From assembly GCF_038443385.1 (NCBI RefSeq), contig NZ_CP151726.1, positions 9,548,001 through 9,612,000 of the forward strand: DNA of 64,000 nucleotides, read 5' to 3'. The translations under genes and the position numbers were made by a program. This stretch comes from Stieleria varia (GTDB taxonomy: Bacteria > Planctomycetota > Planctomycetia > Pirellulales > Pirellulaceae). Below are positions 1 through 9,507 of this stretch, one piece after another. Every line of letters starts with the position of its first letter. The stretch's first letter is position 1. Under the pieces are notes generated by a model. The model made no database searches. It was not told where the DNA came from and was given only the letters and a program-made list of their open reading frames with translations.

Positions 1-2089
1 TCAATCCGTTGGGTTGGCTGATGGCGATGAGGCTGATGGAGAGATCCGCGTTGACGGCTTCGGCGAGCTGCTCGCACAGTGCCATTGGGCTCGTCGCGTC
101 GCCTTCCTCGGCCTCGTCAAGTCGATTCTTGACGTGCAGCCGATCGAGTGATTCCGGCATCACCTCGTAGGCATTGGAGTACCAGGCGACCGCGCGATCC
201 TGAGCGGCTTGGCGATATGCACCGCGGGCACGGCGACTGAGATTCCACCAGCCATCGCCGATCGCAACGCTATCGACATAACTCTTGCTTCCTTGCAAAT
301 CCAGTTTCGCAATCTCCATCACCTCTTCGTTCCCCCCCTCGGCGATCAATGGCAGACCGGTACCCCAATCGCCTTTGATGAAGCACAGAAAACGCCCAAA
401 GGCCGCGCCGGCTTCGACATTCGCAGGGTCATTTCGATAAATCGATAGGGCTTCCGCGGCTTTGTCGAACTCCTTTTGGGCCGCCAGGATCTGAGATTTG
501 ACCTTGTTGAGTAAACGTGGGATGTCTTCATCACGTTGCTGCCCCGTCAAACGATAGGCCAGACGCGCCACCGCAGCGGCTTGCAAGAAATCGTTGTCGA
601 CGACCCCGGCGTGGATGACGTGTGCGGCGCGAGTGATGATGGGGTTTCCATCAACTGAGTCAGGATCACGACCGGACAACGCATCGTTGAACGCGAGCAA
701 CCACTCGACGGTTTCGTCATACGCGTCGACTTCGAAGCGTCCGACGCGCTGGTCAATTCCTTGAATGAGCTCCGCCGCGCCGCCGGAGTCGACAGCCAGT
801 CGCAGAGCAGCGGTCTGCAGGGCGTAGGCTCCCGCGACATCGTCCTCCATCGCCATGGCTTGTGCCAGCAAAGTCTTTGCAAGCTCTCGTTTGTCATCGT
901 CGTACCTGGCTTCGCGAATCTGCTCGGCGAACACTTTGCGAAGCTTTTCTTGTGCGATGGCCAAATCGGCTGCACTGGGAACGGTCTCACGGACCACGAC
1001 GGGTTCCGGTGCGACCGGGGCTTGTTCGGGTGGTCCACTGGGCAATCTGGAGTTGTCGTCGAGCATCTCCTCCGGTTTGGTAGACGTTGCAACAGCGGCT
1101 TCAGAGACTTCGGAGATCGTTATTTCGCGGTGAATCTTTCCTGCGAGTTGACCGTCGCCTTTGTCACAGGTCAACGCATTGAAGACTTCTATGTTGGAAA
1201 GGCCAGATGAAATCAGAACCGGCCAGCCGTTTGCCCACGCCGCGTAGGTTCCGTCTTTCCTCAGTCCGCCCAACACGGTCTTGAAGTCCGTGTCGAACGA
1301 ATAAGAAAAGTCATCCGGTTTGGTCCACTCGACCGCCATGCTGTCAGGGACTTCGAGCAGTAGGATCGTGTTCTCCACTCCGTCCTCGATGCGATTGAAT
1401 CGTCGAACTTGAGTACCTTGTTCGAAAATGGCGTCTGATCCACACGGGACCAAATAGTTGGTCTTGGTGTCAAAACGCTCTGGAGACACGTATTCGTCCG
1501 GGATGTACTGCAACAGCGAAAGATTGGGTTCTTTATTCCACGGTTTTTCGGGGTCAAATTTCTTGTAGAGTTCCTCGTAACCTAGATAGGGAAGCAACTC
1601 GACTCGCCACGAAAGCGTCGCGATCCCGTTTCCTGCCACGCGGTATCGAACGGGAAAGCCAGCATACTTGACCGAGTGTTTTTGCAGTGCATCGGCAATC
1701 TTTTCAATGTTGGAAACCGCGCGTTTGCGTCGCTCGGTGTCATTGAGCGGTTCGGCGGGAACCCGCTCGCTGATCGGCAGTAATGCGGGTTTCGCCGGCT
1801 CACCGGCGTCGCCGCTGGCAGTGGACTCGTCCGTTTTCGTAGCAACGTCTGATGCGGGCATCGCCCCAGGTTGCTCGTTGACGACGGGTGCCGGCGGCGG
1901 CGTGTCAGGCTTTTCATCTTGATCTTTCATTGCTTGATTGCGTGCCTGGCGTGCCTTGGCAGCCGCCATCATGCGATCGGCTTGGCTTTGTCCACAACCG
2001 GAGAGCAACAACGAAAGAACTGCGAGCGATCCAATGAATCGCGTCGCGATGGAGGGCTTGCCGTCTGTTTGAGATCGAGTGTTGACCAT
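1..2089 (-). CDS. DUF1559-domain lipoprotein (partial, C-terminus off the window)
   Basis: A continuous reading frame runs from an ATG at 2089 to the window edge, about 696 codons with no stop, so the C-terminus is missing. Residues 18-34 are hydrophobic and end in LLLSGCGQ, a good lipobox, so the mature protein is probably an outer-envelope lipoprotein. After a Pro/Ala/Thr-rich linker comes a segment containing TLSWRVELLPYLGYEELY, an FNRIEDGVENTILLLE stretch and a late WTKPDD, which is the pattern of the planctomycete DUF1559 (SBP_bac_10) domain. The remaining 350 residues or so are alpha-helical, Ala-rich and TPR-like. No prepilin cleavage motif is present, unlike the DUF1559 proteins at 5.7 and 8.1 kb. 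It starts 35 bases after the PilM-like gene and is probably co-transcribed with it. The biochemical role of DUF1559 is unknown. Confidence 0.85.
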   Translation of the reverse strand, partial: MVNTRSQTDGKPSIATRFIGSLAVLSLLLSGCGQSQADRMMAAAKARQARNQAMKDQDEKPDTPPPAPVVNEQPGAMPASDVATKTDESTASGDAGEPAKPALLPISERVPAEPLNDTERRKRAVSNIEKIADALQKHSVKYAGFPVRYRVAGNGIATLSWRVELLPYLGYEELYKKFDPEKPWNKEPNLSLLQYIPDEYVSPERFDTKTNYLVPCGSDAIFEQGTQVRRFNRIEDGVENTILLLEVPDSMAVEWTKPDDFSYSFDTDFKTVLGGLRKDGTYAAWANGWPVLISSGLSNIEVFNALTCDKGDGQLAGKIHREITISEVSEAAVATSTKPEEMLDDNSRLPSGPPEQAPVAPEPVVVRETVPSAADLAIAQEKLRKVFAEQIREARYDDDKRELAKTLLAQAMAMEDDVAGAYALQTAALRLAVDSGGAAELIQGIDQRVGRFEVDAYDETVEWLLAFNDALSGRDPDSVDGNPIITRAAHVIHAGVVDNDFLQAAAVARLAYRLTGQQRDEDIPRLLNKVKSQILAAQKEFDKAAEALSIYRNDPANVEAGAAFGRFLCFIKGDWGTGLPLIAEGGNEEVMEIAKLDLQGSKSYVDSVAIGDGWWNLSRRARGAYRQAAQDRAVAWYSNAYEVMPESLDRLHVKNRLDEAEEGDATSPMALCEQLAEAVNADLSISLIAISQPNGL

Positions 2090-2123
2090 TTTTCTAATTG
2101 GGTTTTATCTGAATGTGGTTGGA

Positions 2124-4325
2124 TCAGTTGCTCAGCAGTACCCTGCGGAGAAATTGATGCGTCAGTGCTCCACCACCGAGGCACCAAGTTTGAACGATCT
2201 CAAATCGATCATTTTGGTTTTGTGCATCGTTAAAAACGAGCTCCAGTCGACTGCGAGTTTCCGCCAACCGGTTCTCAACCGCAGCGTACTGCGACGCAGG
2301 TGACTGGATGGCAGCCGGGTTCCGTTTCAACTTTTCGGCGTCATCGTGCGTCACCTTATTGGACTTCGCAAGCAGGCTGGTCAAATCCTCGCTGCCATTC
2401 TCGATCGACCAAGACCACTGAGTCTCGGCGGACACCAAGACCACACTGGTCTTCTCCGCTCCACAATCAATGAATGCGATCGTGGGCGTTTTGGTAGATG
2501 CTGTCGTCGTTTCCATCTCGGCGATCGACTCGCTTTCGGGCTCGCTTTCGTCGGATTTGGACTTCTTTTTTGGTTTCTCTTTCTCGTCCTTGGTGGGATT
2601 GAGTAACTCGGGAAACTCGCAGACGGCGAAATTGACCAATGCCATGGCATCGCCTTGCATCCCAGAGACATCCAGTCCCAGCCCTTTGAGCAACTCGATG
2701 CGTTGCTCGACGGCGTGTTTGCGAGCGGCGACGATGGTGGCGGGGCGACCATGCTGCGACTCTTTCTCAAGTTCAGCCACCCACTTCACCGCGATCAACT
2801 CGTCCAGCGGAATGGGAATTCTTGCCTCGATTTCATTGTCTAAATGGGGACCGACCATCTTATCCGCCAGTGGCGGCAGTCGAACGAACCGACTGACCAG
2901 TTGACGTGACGGCAAGTTGACCCATATCGCTGCATCGGCGAGATCTTTCGATTCCAGCATCTTGGTGATGCACTGGCCGATCACTTCGCTGTGCTGGGCT
3001 TCGGAGCCTCGGCGACACAGCGGTGCATCGAACTCATCGATGAAGCAATCCGTGAAAGTGATCCCGGTTTCTCCGACAGCCAAGCATACCGCCCGGACAC
3101 CGGATGCACCGATATCGATTCCCCAGCACTTCTTAGGCTTCTTTCTCAGGCTGCTGAGAAAACCTTTCTTGGGGGCGAACTGTTCCTTGATGCGACCTTG
3201 ACCCAAACCCTGCAGCGCCAGTCCGAGTGCAACATTCATTCTGCCCGCGGCGGCTTTCATTTCTGGTGCGTCGAGTCCGCTGACGCAGGTGGGAACCCCC
3301 AGATAACCCAGGGGACCACCGCACCAGCTATCGACCACTGGCAACAAAGTCGGAAACGGATTTTTGGGTTCACGCTTCTTTTGCTTGAGGTCGGTCGCCA
3401 GACGCTGCACCCATCGTTTTGCGGAGGGATCATCAGGCGCATCCTTCGTCCAGCGAACCGCGAGTCGCCCCAGCACGGGAGTTGCGTAGGGCTCCACCTC
3501 AAACTGATGAGCCATCCACCTCAGGTTGTCCACGGACAATCGCATTTTCTCAAAGGCGTCGTCCTGGCCGATGGACGGGACACTGTCCAAGACGCTGACG
3601 GCATCGTCGTATCGGTGTGCATCCAAGTATTTCTTGCACCGCGAAAGCAGTTTTTTGGTGACGGCACGAGCCAAACGCTGGTAGTCCTGTTGGTCCGGCT
3701 CCAATTGCAACAGTTGGTCCAATAGCGGGCCAGCGAGTGCCCAGTCCTTCTTTGCGATGGCTGCCTGAGCGTCTCGCTCATAGCTGCCCAGTTGGTCACG
3801 CAGGGTGGTCGCCTTTTCGAGGATCGACTTGGACTCCAAATCGAGCAGATTGGTCGGAACCTTGCTGAGCAACTCGATGACGGTGACGTGGTCTTTTCTG
3901 GCGTTGGCTTCTTTCGCCCGCTGAATCACTTCGCTCGCCTGGCTGACTTCGCGACTGGCAAGCTGCTGGACCTTCTCTGCGGCAATCTTGGCCTTTTTCG
4001 CTAGATCCGCATATCGATAGTCTGTGACGGTCGAGACACGTTTCAACAAGGACTGAGCGCGATCGAAATCGTGTTGTTTGGCGACCGCGATCGCTTCTCC
4101 CATCCAAGTCTCGTATTTCTCGCGATTCGTCTCGACTGTTTTCTTCAGGTCATGGCCGCATGTCCCGCAGAACGCCTGACCTAGAAGAGTCGGTTTGCTG
4201 CATCCAGGACATTGTTCGTGCAGTGCGTGTCCGCAGCCTTGACAGAATTGCGCATCGGACAGGTTGGGGGCCTCACAGGCGCCGCAATTGATGGTCTGAC
4301 CGGAGAGTGAGTGAGCGGATGCCAT
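2124..4325 (-). CDS. Zinc-ribbon, helical-repeat and PilM-like ATPase fusion
   Basis: This 733-residue protein opens with two zinc-ribbon-like CxxC pairs (CGACEAPNLSDAQFCQGC, then CPGC and CGTC, within residues 14-58). About 250 residues of charged, TPR-like helices follow. The C-terminal half, from about residue 400, reads CWGIDIGASGVRAVCL, then LPSRQLVSRFVRLPPL and NEIEARIPIPLDEL, and later IAFIDCGAEKTSVVLV. These are the phosphate-binding and interaction motifs of PilM, the actin-like ATPase that anchors the inner-membrane platform of type IV pili. A Lys/Glu/Ser-rich insert lies between the two halves of the ATPase fold. The neighbours encode pseudopilin-like DUF1559 proteins, which fits a pilus or type II secretion role. 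The zinc ribbon and helical N-terminal fusion is not typical of PilM. The ATG at 4325 starts exactly at the zinc ribbon. Confidence 0.8.
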   Translation of the reverse strand: MASAHSLSGQTINCGACEAPNLSDAQFCQGCGHALHEQCPGCSKPTLLGQAFCGTCGHDLKKTVETNREKYETWMGEAIAVAKQHDFDRAQSLLKRVSTVTDYRYADLAKKAKIAAEKVQQLASREVSQASEVIQRAKEANARKDHVTVIELLSKVPTNLLDLESKSILEKATTLRDQLGSYERDAQAAIAKKDWALAGPLLDQLLQLEPDQQDYQRLARAVTKKLLSRCKKYLDAHRYDDAVSVLDSVPSIGQDDAFEKMRLSVDNLRWMAHQFEVEPYATPVLGRLAVRWTKDAPDDPSAKRWVQRLATDLKQKKREPKNPFPTLLPVVDSWCGGPLGYLGVPTCVSGLDAPEMKAAAGRMNVALGLALQGLGQGRIKEQFAPKKGFLSSLRKKPKKCWGIDIGASGVRAVCLAVGETGITFTDCFIDEFDAPLCRRGSEAQHSEVIGQCITKMLESKDLADAAIWVNLPSRQLVSRFVRLPPLADKMVGPHLDNEIEARIPIPLDELIAVKWVAELEKESQHGRPATIVAARKHAVEQRIELLKGLGLDVSGMQGDAMALVNFAVCEFPELLNPTKDEKEKPKKKSKSDESEPESESIAEMETTTASTKTPTIAFIDCGAEKTSVVLVSAETQWSWSIENGSEDLTSLLAKSNKVTHDDAEKLKRNPAAIQSPASQYAAVENRLAETRSRLELVFNDAQNQNDRFEIVQTWCLGGGALTHQFLRRVLLSN

Positions 4326-4395
4326 GAAAATGTTGCTCAGCGTGTTCCTTGAACAAATGACGGATGGTGGGGCAGGCAGTGAGACGGCCTGAACC

Positions 4396-5592
4396 TCAAC
4401 GTTGATCCAGATCGACGACCGCTCCCATCAACGGAAACCAATTGGAAAAGTCGTGGTTCTGTGGATCGCCGACTTGAACATATCCGTGTTTTTCGTCTGC
4501 ATTAAAGGTCACCATCGGGCAATCTTTGGGAACAATGATGCTCAATCGATAACTGCCTTCGGTCGTGGTCGGTGTGAGTTCCGCACGCAATTGCTTGGGC
4601 TCGATGTCCAAGACCTCCACATGACGAGAGATGTCTCCGCGAACTCGACAGATCAAGTGAAATCGGTGCTCCTTGCTCGAGTCCAGCGTTCCGATCTCCA
4701 GCCCTTGCTCCATGTGAATGTCGGGGCTGTAAAAGTTGATCGGTGCGCGGACGGTGCCCTTGTACTGAATCTCGTGTTCGATCGTCTCACTGCCATCAGC
4801 GGGGCGGACGACCAAAGTCAGCTTTCCGGTGTAGTCTTCGTGCGAATTGGTGGAGGTGAACAGGTTCAGTTTCCAAGCCGAGCGTGGATACTTGTCGGCC
4901 AATTCTGGTGCGGAGTTGTCGATCGGTTCGGCGTGCCATTCAAACGGCTCGCGATCTGCGCGAACGTCTTCGATGACAAAGTCTTCCCAAAGTTGGCTAA
5001 ACACCACAAACCTGGAATCGGTTTCCACTCCCGGATCCGTCTTGTTGAAACCGATCGAGTCCGGAGCAATGAACTTCGCCCGGACTTCGCCGACAACCGC
5101 CAGTTCGATCGTCTCGTGCTCCGGATCATTGGTGACCAACACCGCAGTCTGGCGGTACTTTTCGGCTTGGTATCCCGTATTCCAAGTCAGCGTCACGGTG
5201 GTCTCTTCACCTGGCATGACGAGTCCGTCCTTCAAGTCTCCGACGGTGCATTTGCAACTGGTTTCACGCAGGGTCAGAGTCAGTGGATCGGTGCCGGTAT
5301 TGCCGATCGTGAAGGTGTGTGACTCTGTGGTGTGGGGATCGATCATTCCGAAATCGTGCGAGCGTTTCTTCAAGCTCACTTTCGGACGCGCCGCTTCGCC
5401 AAGCTCCTTGACCTGCTGAAGCTTCTCTTTTCGCTGCTTCAACGCCGTGAGTTTAGCCTCGTATTCGGCGCGACGGCTGTCGGGAACCCCGAACGGCTTG
5501 TAGGTCACCGTCAACGCGAACGCTGCCGTCACACAGGCGAAGACCAAGAGGAATGCAAGAAACCAACTGAAACGTTTGGCGAAGGTATTCAT
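4396..5592 (-). CDS. DUF1573-domain exported protein
   Basis: The start chosen is the ATG at 5592, which puts a membrane segment or signal peptide (FSWFLAFLLVFACVTAAFAL) directly at the N-terminus; the frame stays open to 5667 but would add a poor leader. A coiled-coil stretch rich in Lys, Gln and Glu follows. The next region contains HDFGMIDPHTTESHTFTIGNTG and RETSCKCTVGDL, the conserved core of DUF1573, an Ig-like beta domain common in exported proteins of planctomycetes and Bacteroidota. The rest of the protein (398 residues in all) looks like further beta-rich domains. It is probably the first gene of the run leading to the PilM-like and DUF1559 lipoprotein genes, with a 70-base gap to the next. 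The exact role of DUF1573 is unknown. Confidence 0.82.
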   Translation of the reverse strand: MNTFAKRFSWFLAFLLVFACVTAAFALTVTYKPFGVPDSRRAEYEAKLTALKQRKEKLQQVKELGEAARPKVSLKKRSHDFGMIDPHTTESHTFTIGNTGTDPLTLTLRETSCKCTVGDLKDGLVMPGEETTVTLTWNTGYQAEKYRQTAVLVTNDPEHETIELAVVGEVRAKFIAPDSIGFNKTDPGVETDSRFVVFSQLWEDFVIEDVRADREPFEWHAEPIDNSAPELADKYPRSAWKLNLFTSTNSHEDYTGKLTLVVRPADGSETIEHEIQYKGTVRAPINFYSPDIHMEQGLEIGTLDSSKEHRFHLICRVRGDISRHVEVLDIEPKQLRAELTPTTTEGSYRLSIIVPKDCPMVTFNADEKHGYVQVGDPQNHDFSNWFPLMGAVVDLDQR

Positions 5593-5620
5593 GTTTTGTT
5601 TTGAGTTGTAGCGTAGAACG

Positions 5621-5654
5621 AAAAAGCCCTCGCGGCTGCATGGCAACCGCGAGG
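5621..5654 (-). terminator. Rho-independent terminator
   Basis: Read on the minus strand, CCTCGCGGTTGC pairs with GCAGCCGCGAGG across a three-base loop (12 pairs, one G-U), followed by GC and five Ts. It lies 45 bases past the stop of the pseudopilin-like gene at 5699-7012 and before the DUF1573 start, so it should separate the two transcription units. Confidence 0.85.
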
Positions 5655-5698
5655 ACCGAGTTTTCAAGGTGATTATGCTGCGTTAAGCAACGTTAGGA

Positions 5699-7012
5699 TC
5701 ACTCGAAGACACCTTTGAAGTACATGTCGTTGAGGAACAGTCCACCGAAGAACTGGTCGCGGCTCATTTCGACGGTGTCGTCAGCATATCCCACTCCGTC
5801 CACTTCGGTTTCTGACAGACCGGTGACGCCGAAGCCTGGGTTCAGGAAGCCGTCGGCGTTGTCGTCATAGAAGGTCTTGACCGAGCCGTCACCCATCAGG
5901 ATGTTGGCCGAACCTTGGTGAAGAGCGAACCAGTCACGAGTGTCTTGCAGGTAGACGCCGTATCCGGTCGATGCAGCACCAACGCCAATGCCGGTTCCTT
6001 GAGGAGAAGCACAAGCAGCGGTCGTGGGCTGGCTACGCTCGCAGCTCAGTTGGTTTGCCAAGGTCACGCCACCACCGATCAGGTTGATCGACTTGCTGCC
6101 GGTGTCCCAGTAAGCAGGACCGTCGTTGAACGCTTCGGTGAGCAACTCACCAGCTTTGATCAACTCTTTGCTGGTCGCGTCGTTCAACGCAGTACCATAG
6201 TGGTCGTCTGGGCTGATGATGAGGTCAGCACCCAGGATGGCTTCGTCGATGTCACCAGGAGCGGCACAGCCGATCAGGCCAACGTTGCTGGAGCTGACGC
6301 GGCTCTTGTCCAAAACGGAAGCAGCCAGAGGACCGGTCGTTCCACCGAGTCCCTTGAACTTGCCACCGGTCAACGAGAACAACTCGTTCTTGGTGGTGTC
6401 GACCAAACCAGTTGCGGTTTCGGTCTTGATCATTCCACGGACCAAGTGCCAGCTAGCTGCGTAGTTGGTGTTGAAGCCGTTTTCCAAGAAGTAACGAGCA
6501 ACCAGAGAGGCACGCTCTGCACTGCTTGCATCGGTTCCGGCGAAGCCAGTTGAACCAGCGCTGGGGCCGTTGACGCCAGCCCAGCTCGTCATGTTTCCAC
6601 AGAGACCTTTGCTCAAACGAGCAAGAGGAGCATTGTCCTTGCTGTCGTTGGTGTCGCCGCCGATCAAGTCGTTGAGCTTCTCCGAACCCTTCAGAGGATT
6701 CGATGGGTCCAACGATTCGTTCATGTTTGCGTCACCGATGTTGACCAAGTCAGCGACCCAGCCGTAGGTGTCCATGCAGCCATCGCGCTTGAAGTCGCTA
6801 GCACCCGAGCACAAGGCGCCACCGGGGTTACGGACACTGTACTTGAACAGACCAATACCAACGTTCTTGAGGTTGGCACGGCACTGAGCAGCACGAGCTG
6901 CTTCACGTGCCTTGGTGATTGCTGGCAACAACAAAGCTGCCAACAGAGCGATGATGGCGATAACCACCAACAACTCGATCAGGGTAAAACCTGCATTTCG
7001 CTTACGCGACAT
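5699..7012 (-). CDS. DUF1559 pseudopilin-like protein
   Basis: The ATG at 7012 follows a GAAAGGA ribosome-binding site by 8 bases and gives a 437-residue protein; the frame is open to 7063 but the extra residues lack support. The N-terminus [20 protein letters not shown] is a textbook type III (prepilin) signal: a short basic leader, Gly-Phe cleavage site, glutamate at +5, then a long hydrophobic helix. The sequence after it ([20 protein letters not shown]) and the C-terminal [15 protein letters not shown] motif are diagnostic of planctomycete DUF1559 proteins. It should be processed by a prepilin peptidase and assembled or anchored at the membrane. The PilM-like gene nearby supports a pseudopilin role. 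A strong terminator follows, so it is probably monocistronic. The family is highly expanded in planctomycetes and its function is unresolved. Confidence 0.9.
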   Translation of the reverse strand: MSRKRNAGFTLIELLVVIAIIALLAALLLPAITKAREAARAAQCRANLKNVGIGLFKYSVRNPGGALCSGASDFKRDGCMDTYGWVADLVNIGDANMNESLDPSNPLKGSEKLNDLIGGDTNDSKDNAPLARLSKGLCGNMTSWAGVNGPSAGSTGFAGTDASSAERASLVARYFLENGFNTNYAASWHLVRGMIKTETATGLVDTTKNELFSLTGGKFKGLGGTTGPLAASVLDKSRVSSSNVGLIGCAAPGDIDEAILGADLIISPDDHYGTALNDATSKELIKAGELLTEAFNDGPAYWDTGSKSINLIGGGVTLANQLSCERSQPTTAACASPQGTGIGVGAASTGYGVYLQDTRDWFALHQGSANILMGDGSVKTFYDDNADGFLNPGFGVTGLSETEVDGVGYADDTVEMSRDQFFGGLFLNDMYFKGVFE

Positions 7013-7610
7013 CTCAAAATTCCTTTCGGATTTCTCTGGACGAGCGGTACATTGCTCGGCCAAAATGGGGGAACTACCAGCAGGGGGAAGCGGCGAGACT
7101 CCGATGGCATGGTCGTTGACTCCGACCGCCTCGCCATCCTCGTCGCTTCTCCTGCACCACTACAAATACGGACTGAATTCGCACGCGTTGCTTCAGGCAA
7201 CGCCGTCTCTCCTCCGCGGTTCCTGAACATCAGATCAGGTTGGCGAAATTAGAAACCATTCAAGCGAAAGCAGTATTCAGTCAGTGTTAGAAACGCGTGA
7301 ATCTGTCTGAGGACTTTCTTTCGCTCGTCAGCGTCGATGGTGATTCCCAATCGGTCATCCCAACTCCACGTGACGCGGGTCATTTCAACAAGGAAAAGTC
7401 GATCCACAACTTCAAATTGTCGATCTCATCGAGTCTTCATCATTCCTTTGCAAAGACGGATTCGGGCGAGAGACCGCAAACGCAGTAAACACCAATGAAT
7501 TCCGGGGAAATCACCCAGAAGGGCCAGGAACGCTTCACACTTTCTTAACAAAATGGGCGAGCGGGGAATCGTGCTTTGCGGGGGCACGTCAGCCTAGCCC
7601 GGATCATATT

Positions 7611-7686
7611 CATCAGCCGGCACGCGATAGCGTCCGGTTCCCGAGTACAGGTGCAAGAACCGGACGCTATCGCGTGGCGGCTGATG
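7611..7686. repeat. Long inverted repeat (30-bp arms)
   Basis: The left arm begins CATCAGCCGGCACGCG at 7611 and the right arm ends at 7686. The 30-base arms match at 29 positions and enclose a 16-base spacer. No ORF depends on it. It resembles the dispersed palindromic repeats of Rhodopirellula-type genomes. Confidence 0.85.
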
Positions 7687-7798
7687 TGCGCAGACTGTTT
7701 TCGTGCCAATCCGCGCAAGCCGTTTCACGCAAACGTGTTGTGAGTCGCATGAATCATTCGGGCTAGTGCCGTGTCCAATCCAAGAATTAGGGTTACCC

Positions 7799-7864
7799 GT
7801 AGCGAAAGTCGTCAAGACTTTCGGCAATCTGCACGTTGCCGAAACTCTTGACGAGCTTCGCTAC
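7799..7864. repeat. Inverted repeat (29-bp arms)
   Basis: GTAGCGAAAGTCGTCAAG at 7799 pairs with CTTGACGAGCTTCGCTAC ending at 7864, with three or four mismatches over 29 bases and an 8-base loop. A second palindromic family, distinct from the one at 7611. Confidence 0.8.
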
Positions 7865-7919
7865 CCGAAAACCAAGCTGACGAGAAGCACTCGTGCCAAG
7901 ATCATGAGTTGAGCTTTGA

Positions 7920-7986
7920 TACCAGCACGAAGCGCAAGTGAGTGATTCACGGCGCTTCGTTCACTCGATTGCGTTTCGTGCTGGTA
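7920..7986. repeat. Inverted repeat (26-bp arms)
   Basis: TACCAGCACGAAGCGCAAG at 7920 pairs with the arm ending GTGCTGGTA at 7986, with three mismatches over 26 bases. Related wording (GAGCGCAAGCGAGTGA) recurs near 63438 and, as GCGCAAGCGAGTGATTCA, near 48012, so this is a dispersed family. Confidence 0.75.
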
Positions 7987-8061
7987 TTTGCCTTGCTTCC
8001 AAGCAACGTCAATTCAAATTCGCAGCACTAGAAAGACTGACGTACGGGTTTCGAATTAGCG

Positions 8062-8089
8062 GTATGTCAGTCTAGAAAGACTGACGTAC
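8062..8089 (-). terminator. Hairpin after the 8.1-kb DUF1559 gene
   Basis: GTATGTCAGTCT and AGACTGACGTAC form 12 pairs (one G-U) around a four-base loop, starting 6 bases past the stop codon at 8096 on the minus strand. There is no T-tract, so it may be a terminator, an mRNA-end stabiliser or simply another repeat. A second partial copy of the AGAAAGACTGACGTAC half lies just upstream near 8030. Confidence 0.45.
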
Positions 8090-8095
8090 TTATTG

Positions 8096-9361
8096 TCACT
8101 GGTTCAGTTGTTCCTGGATCACTTCGCCAGAGGCTCGGGTTCCAAGTGCTCCCCATAATCCGTACGGGCTCATCGAGCCGACGGTGCTGTGGCCGGTGCC
8201 ATTGGTCCATACGTTGGAATCGTGAACATCACCGGCTTCGATGGAGTCGCTCAAAAAGACCACCGCACCATCGCCCATCAGCACATGGACACCGCCCTGG
8301 TGACGACTGCTCGGTGGTGCCATTCCCATCGAACTGGCATCGCCCGTCGCACCGCCGCCCAGGCACACCATTCGGTTGGGAGGCAAAATGGTGTTCATTG
8401 CGGTAAAGGAGGTTCCGCCGGACGCCCAACGAGCGCCACGTCCTTCGGCCGATCCCGCGAGCGTGGGCGCGTTACCTCCGTCGGTACCCGTCGACCAAAA
8501 ACGCGGTCGATTCGGACTGACAAACATTTCGTCATGCTCGCAGACATCGGGCTCGTCGCGAATTTCATCCGATTCGACTTGGATCGCCGCGATCGTTCTC
8601 ACGTCACGATCGCCCAGATCGGTTGCGATTTCTCCACCAAAGATCGTATTGGATAGCCCGTCCAGCACATCACGAAAACGCATCTTTCGGCGTGCCACGA
8701 ATGCGCCACGACACGAAGCATTGGCATCGATCGCGACGCTCGACGGTGCGGGGTTCTGTACGATAAAGTTGTTGGCGATCCACGGACCTTGGTCCATCAT
8801 CGGAGTGGAGTCACCCAGGCAAGCGGCGTAGTTGGTCCGCCCGAAGGCTGGGAGCCCTTGCCCGGGATCGCTCGGGCATCGCAATGTTGGGATTTCGATC
8901 TGCCAAGGAACATAGCCTGCTTGCGACGTCCGTGGTCCCATCGCAGGCCATGGCGGAGTGCGAACGGCTGTGCTGCTAAAGATCTGTTGATTTGGGTTGG
9001 AGATCTGCTCCCAAATGCCTTGTTGCTCAAAGAATGGGGTCAAGCCGACCCAGATCGACAAGTCCATTCGGTTGTCCTGATCGGTCGTGCCATCCAGGCC
9101 GTTTACCCAAGTCCCACCTTTGTAAGTAGGCAGTTGTTTGTAAGTGCCGTGATAGTTTTGGATGGCAAGACCGAGTTGTTTGAAGTTGTTGCTGCAGCTC
9201 ATTCGTCGCGCCGCTTCTCGCGCGGCTTGGACTGCGGGCAACAGCAGTCCGACCAAAATGCCAATGATGGCGATGACAACAAGCAGTTCAACAAGCGTGA
9301 AACCGTGTGAGCGTCGCAGTGAGGGTGAACAGGGACGCGAGGATGAAAGGGATGAATCCAT
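8096..9361 (-). CDS. DUF1559 pseudopilin-like protein
   Basis: This 421-residue protein has a basic 18-residue leader ending [17 protein letters not shown], which is a prepilin cleavage and helix motif with the +5 glutamate. PAVQAAREAARRMSCSNNFK follows and is the strongest signature of the DUF1559 family. The C-terminus carries the matching GVHVLMGDGAVVFLSDSIEAG motif. Full length for the family. It is probably exported, cut by a prepilin peptidase and retained at the cell envelope. It stands alone between repeat-rich intervals, and no operon partner is evident. The ATG at 9361 is preferred because the leader length then suits a prepilin signal. Confidence 0.9.
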   Translation of the reverse strand: MDSSLSSSRPCSPSLRRSHGFTLVELLVVIAIIGILVGLLLPAVQAAREAARRMSCSNNFKQLGLAIQNYHGTYKQLPTYKGGTWVNGLDGTTDQDNRMDLSIWVGLTPFFEQQGIWEQISNPNQQIFSSTAVRTPPWPAMGPRTSQAGYVPWQIEIPTLRCPSDPGQGLPAFGRTNYAACLGDSTPMMDQGPWIANNFIVQNPAPSSVAIDANASCRGAFVARRKMRFRDVLDGLSNTIFGGEIATDLGDRDVRTIAAIQVESDEIRDEPDVCEHDEMFVSPNRPRFWSTGTDGGNAPTLAGSAEGRGARWASGGTSFTAMNTILPPNRMVCLGGGATGDASSMGMAPPSSRHQGGVHVLMGDGAVVFLSDSIEAGDVHDSNVWTNGTGHSTVGSMSPYGLWGALGTRASGEVIQEQLNQ

Positions 9362-9507
9362 GACCAGGGAGCTCTATTTGAAAGTATGAATGCAGGGATA
9401 ACTCATCGATGGAAGCCATACCGGCGAACATCGATCGTGCAGCGCAAGCGATACTCGCGGAGGAGTTTCGCTACGTGCAAACTTGGAGTTGAATCAGCGC
9501 TGACGTG

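Larger units (their letters stand above)
7013..8095. other. Gene-free interval with several palindromic repeats
   Basis: This 1.08-kb stretch separates two DUF1559 genes. Short open frames exist but none has a convincing ribosome-binding site, known domain or continuity with repeat-free sequence. The 7013-7600 part shows nothing I recognise beyond the presumed promoter of the downstream minus-strand gene. From 7611 on it holds the inverted repeats listed separately. Confidence 0.6.

Noticed and set aside
2991-3725. 244-codon plus-strand frame
   Set aside because: It is antisense to the zinc-ribbon/PilM-like gene, which has clear motifs throughout.
7594-7912. Frames of 77 and 69 codons between palindromes
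   Set aside because: They are composed mostly of inverted-repeat sequence and have no other support.
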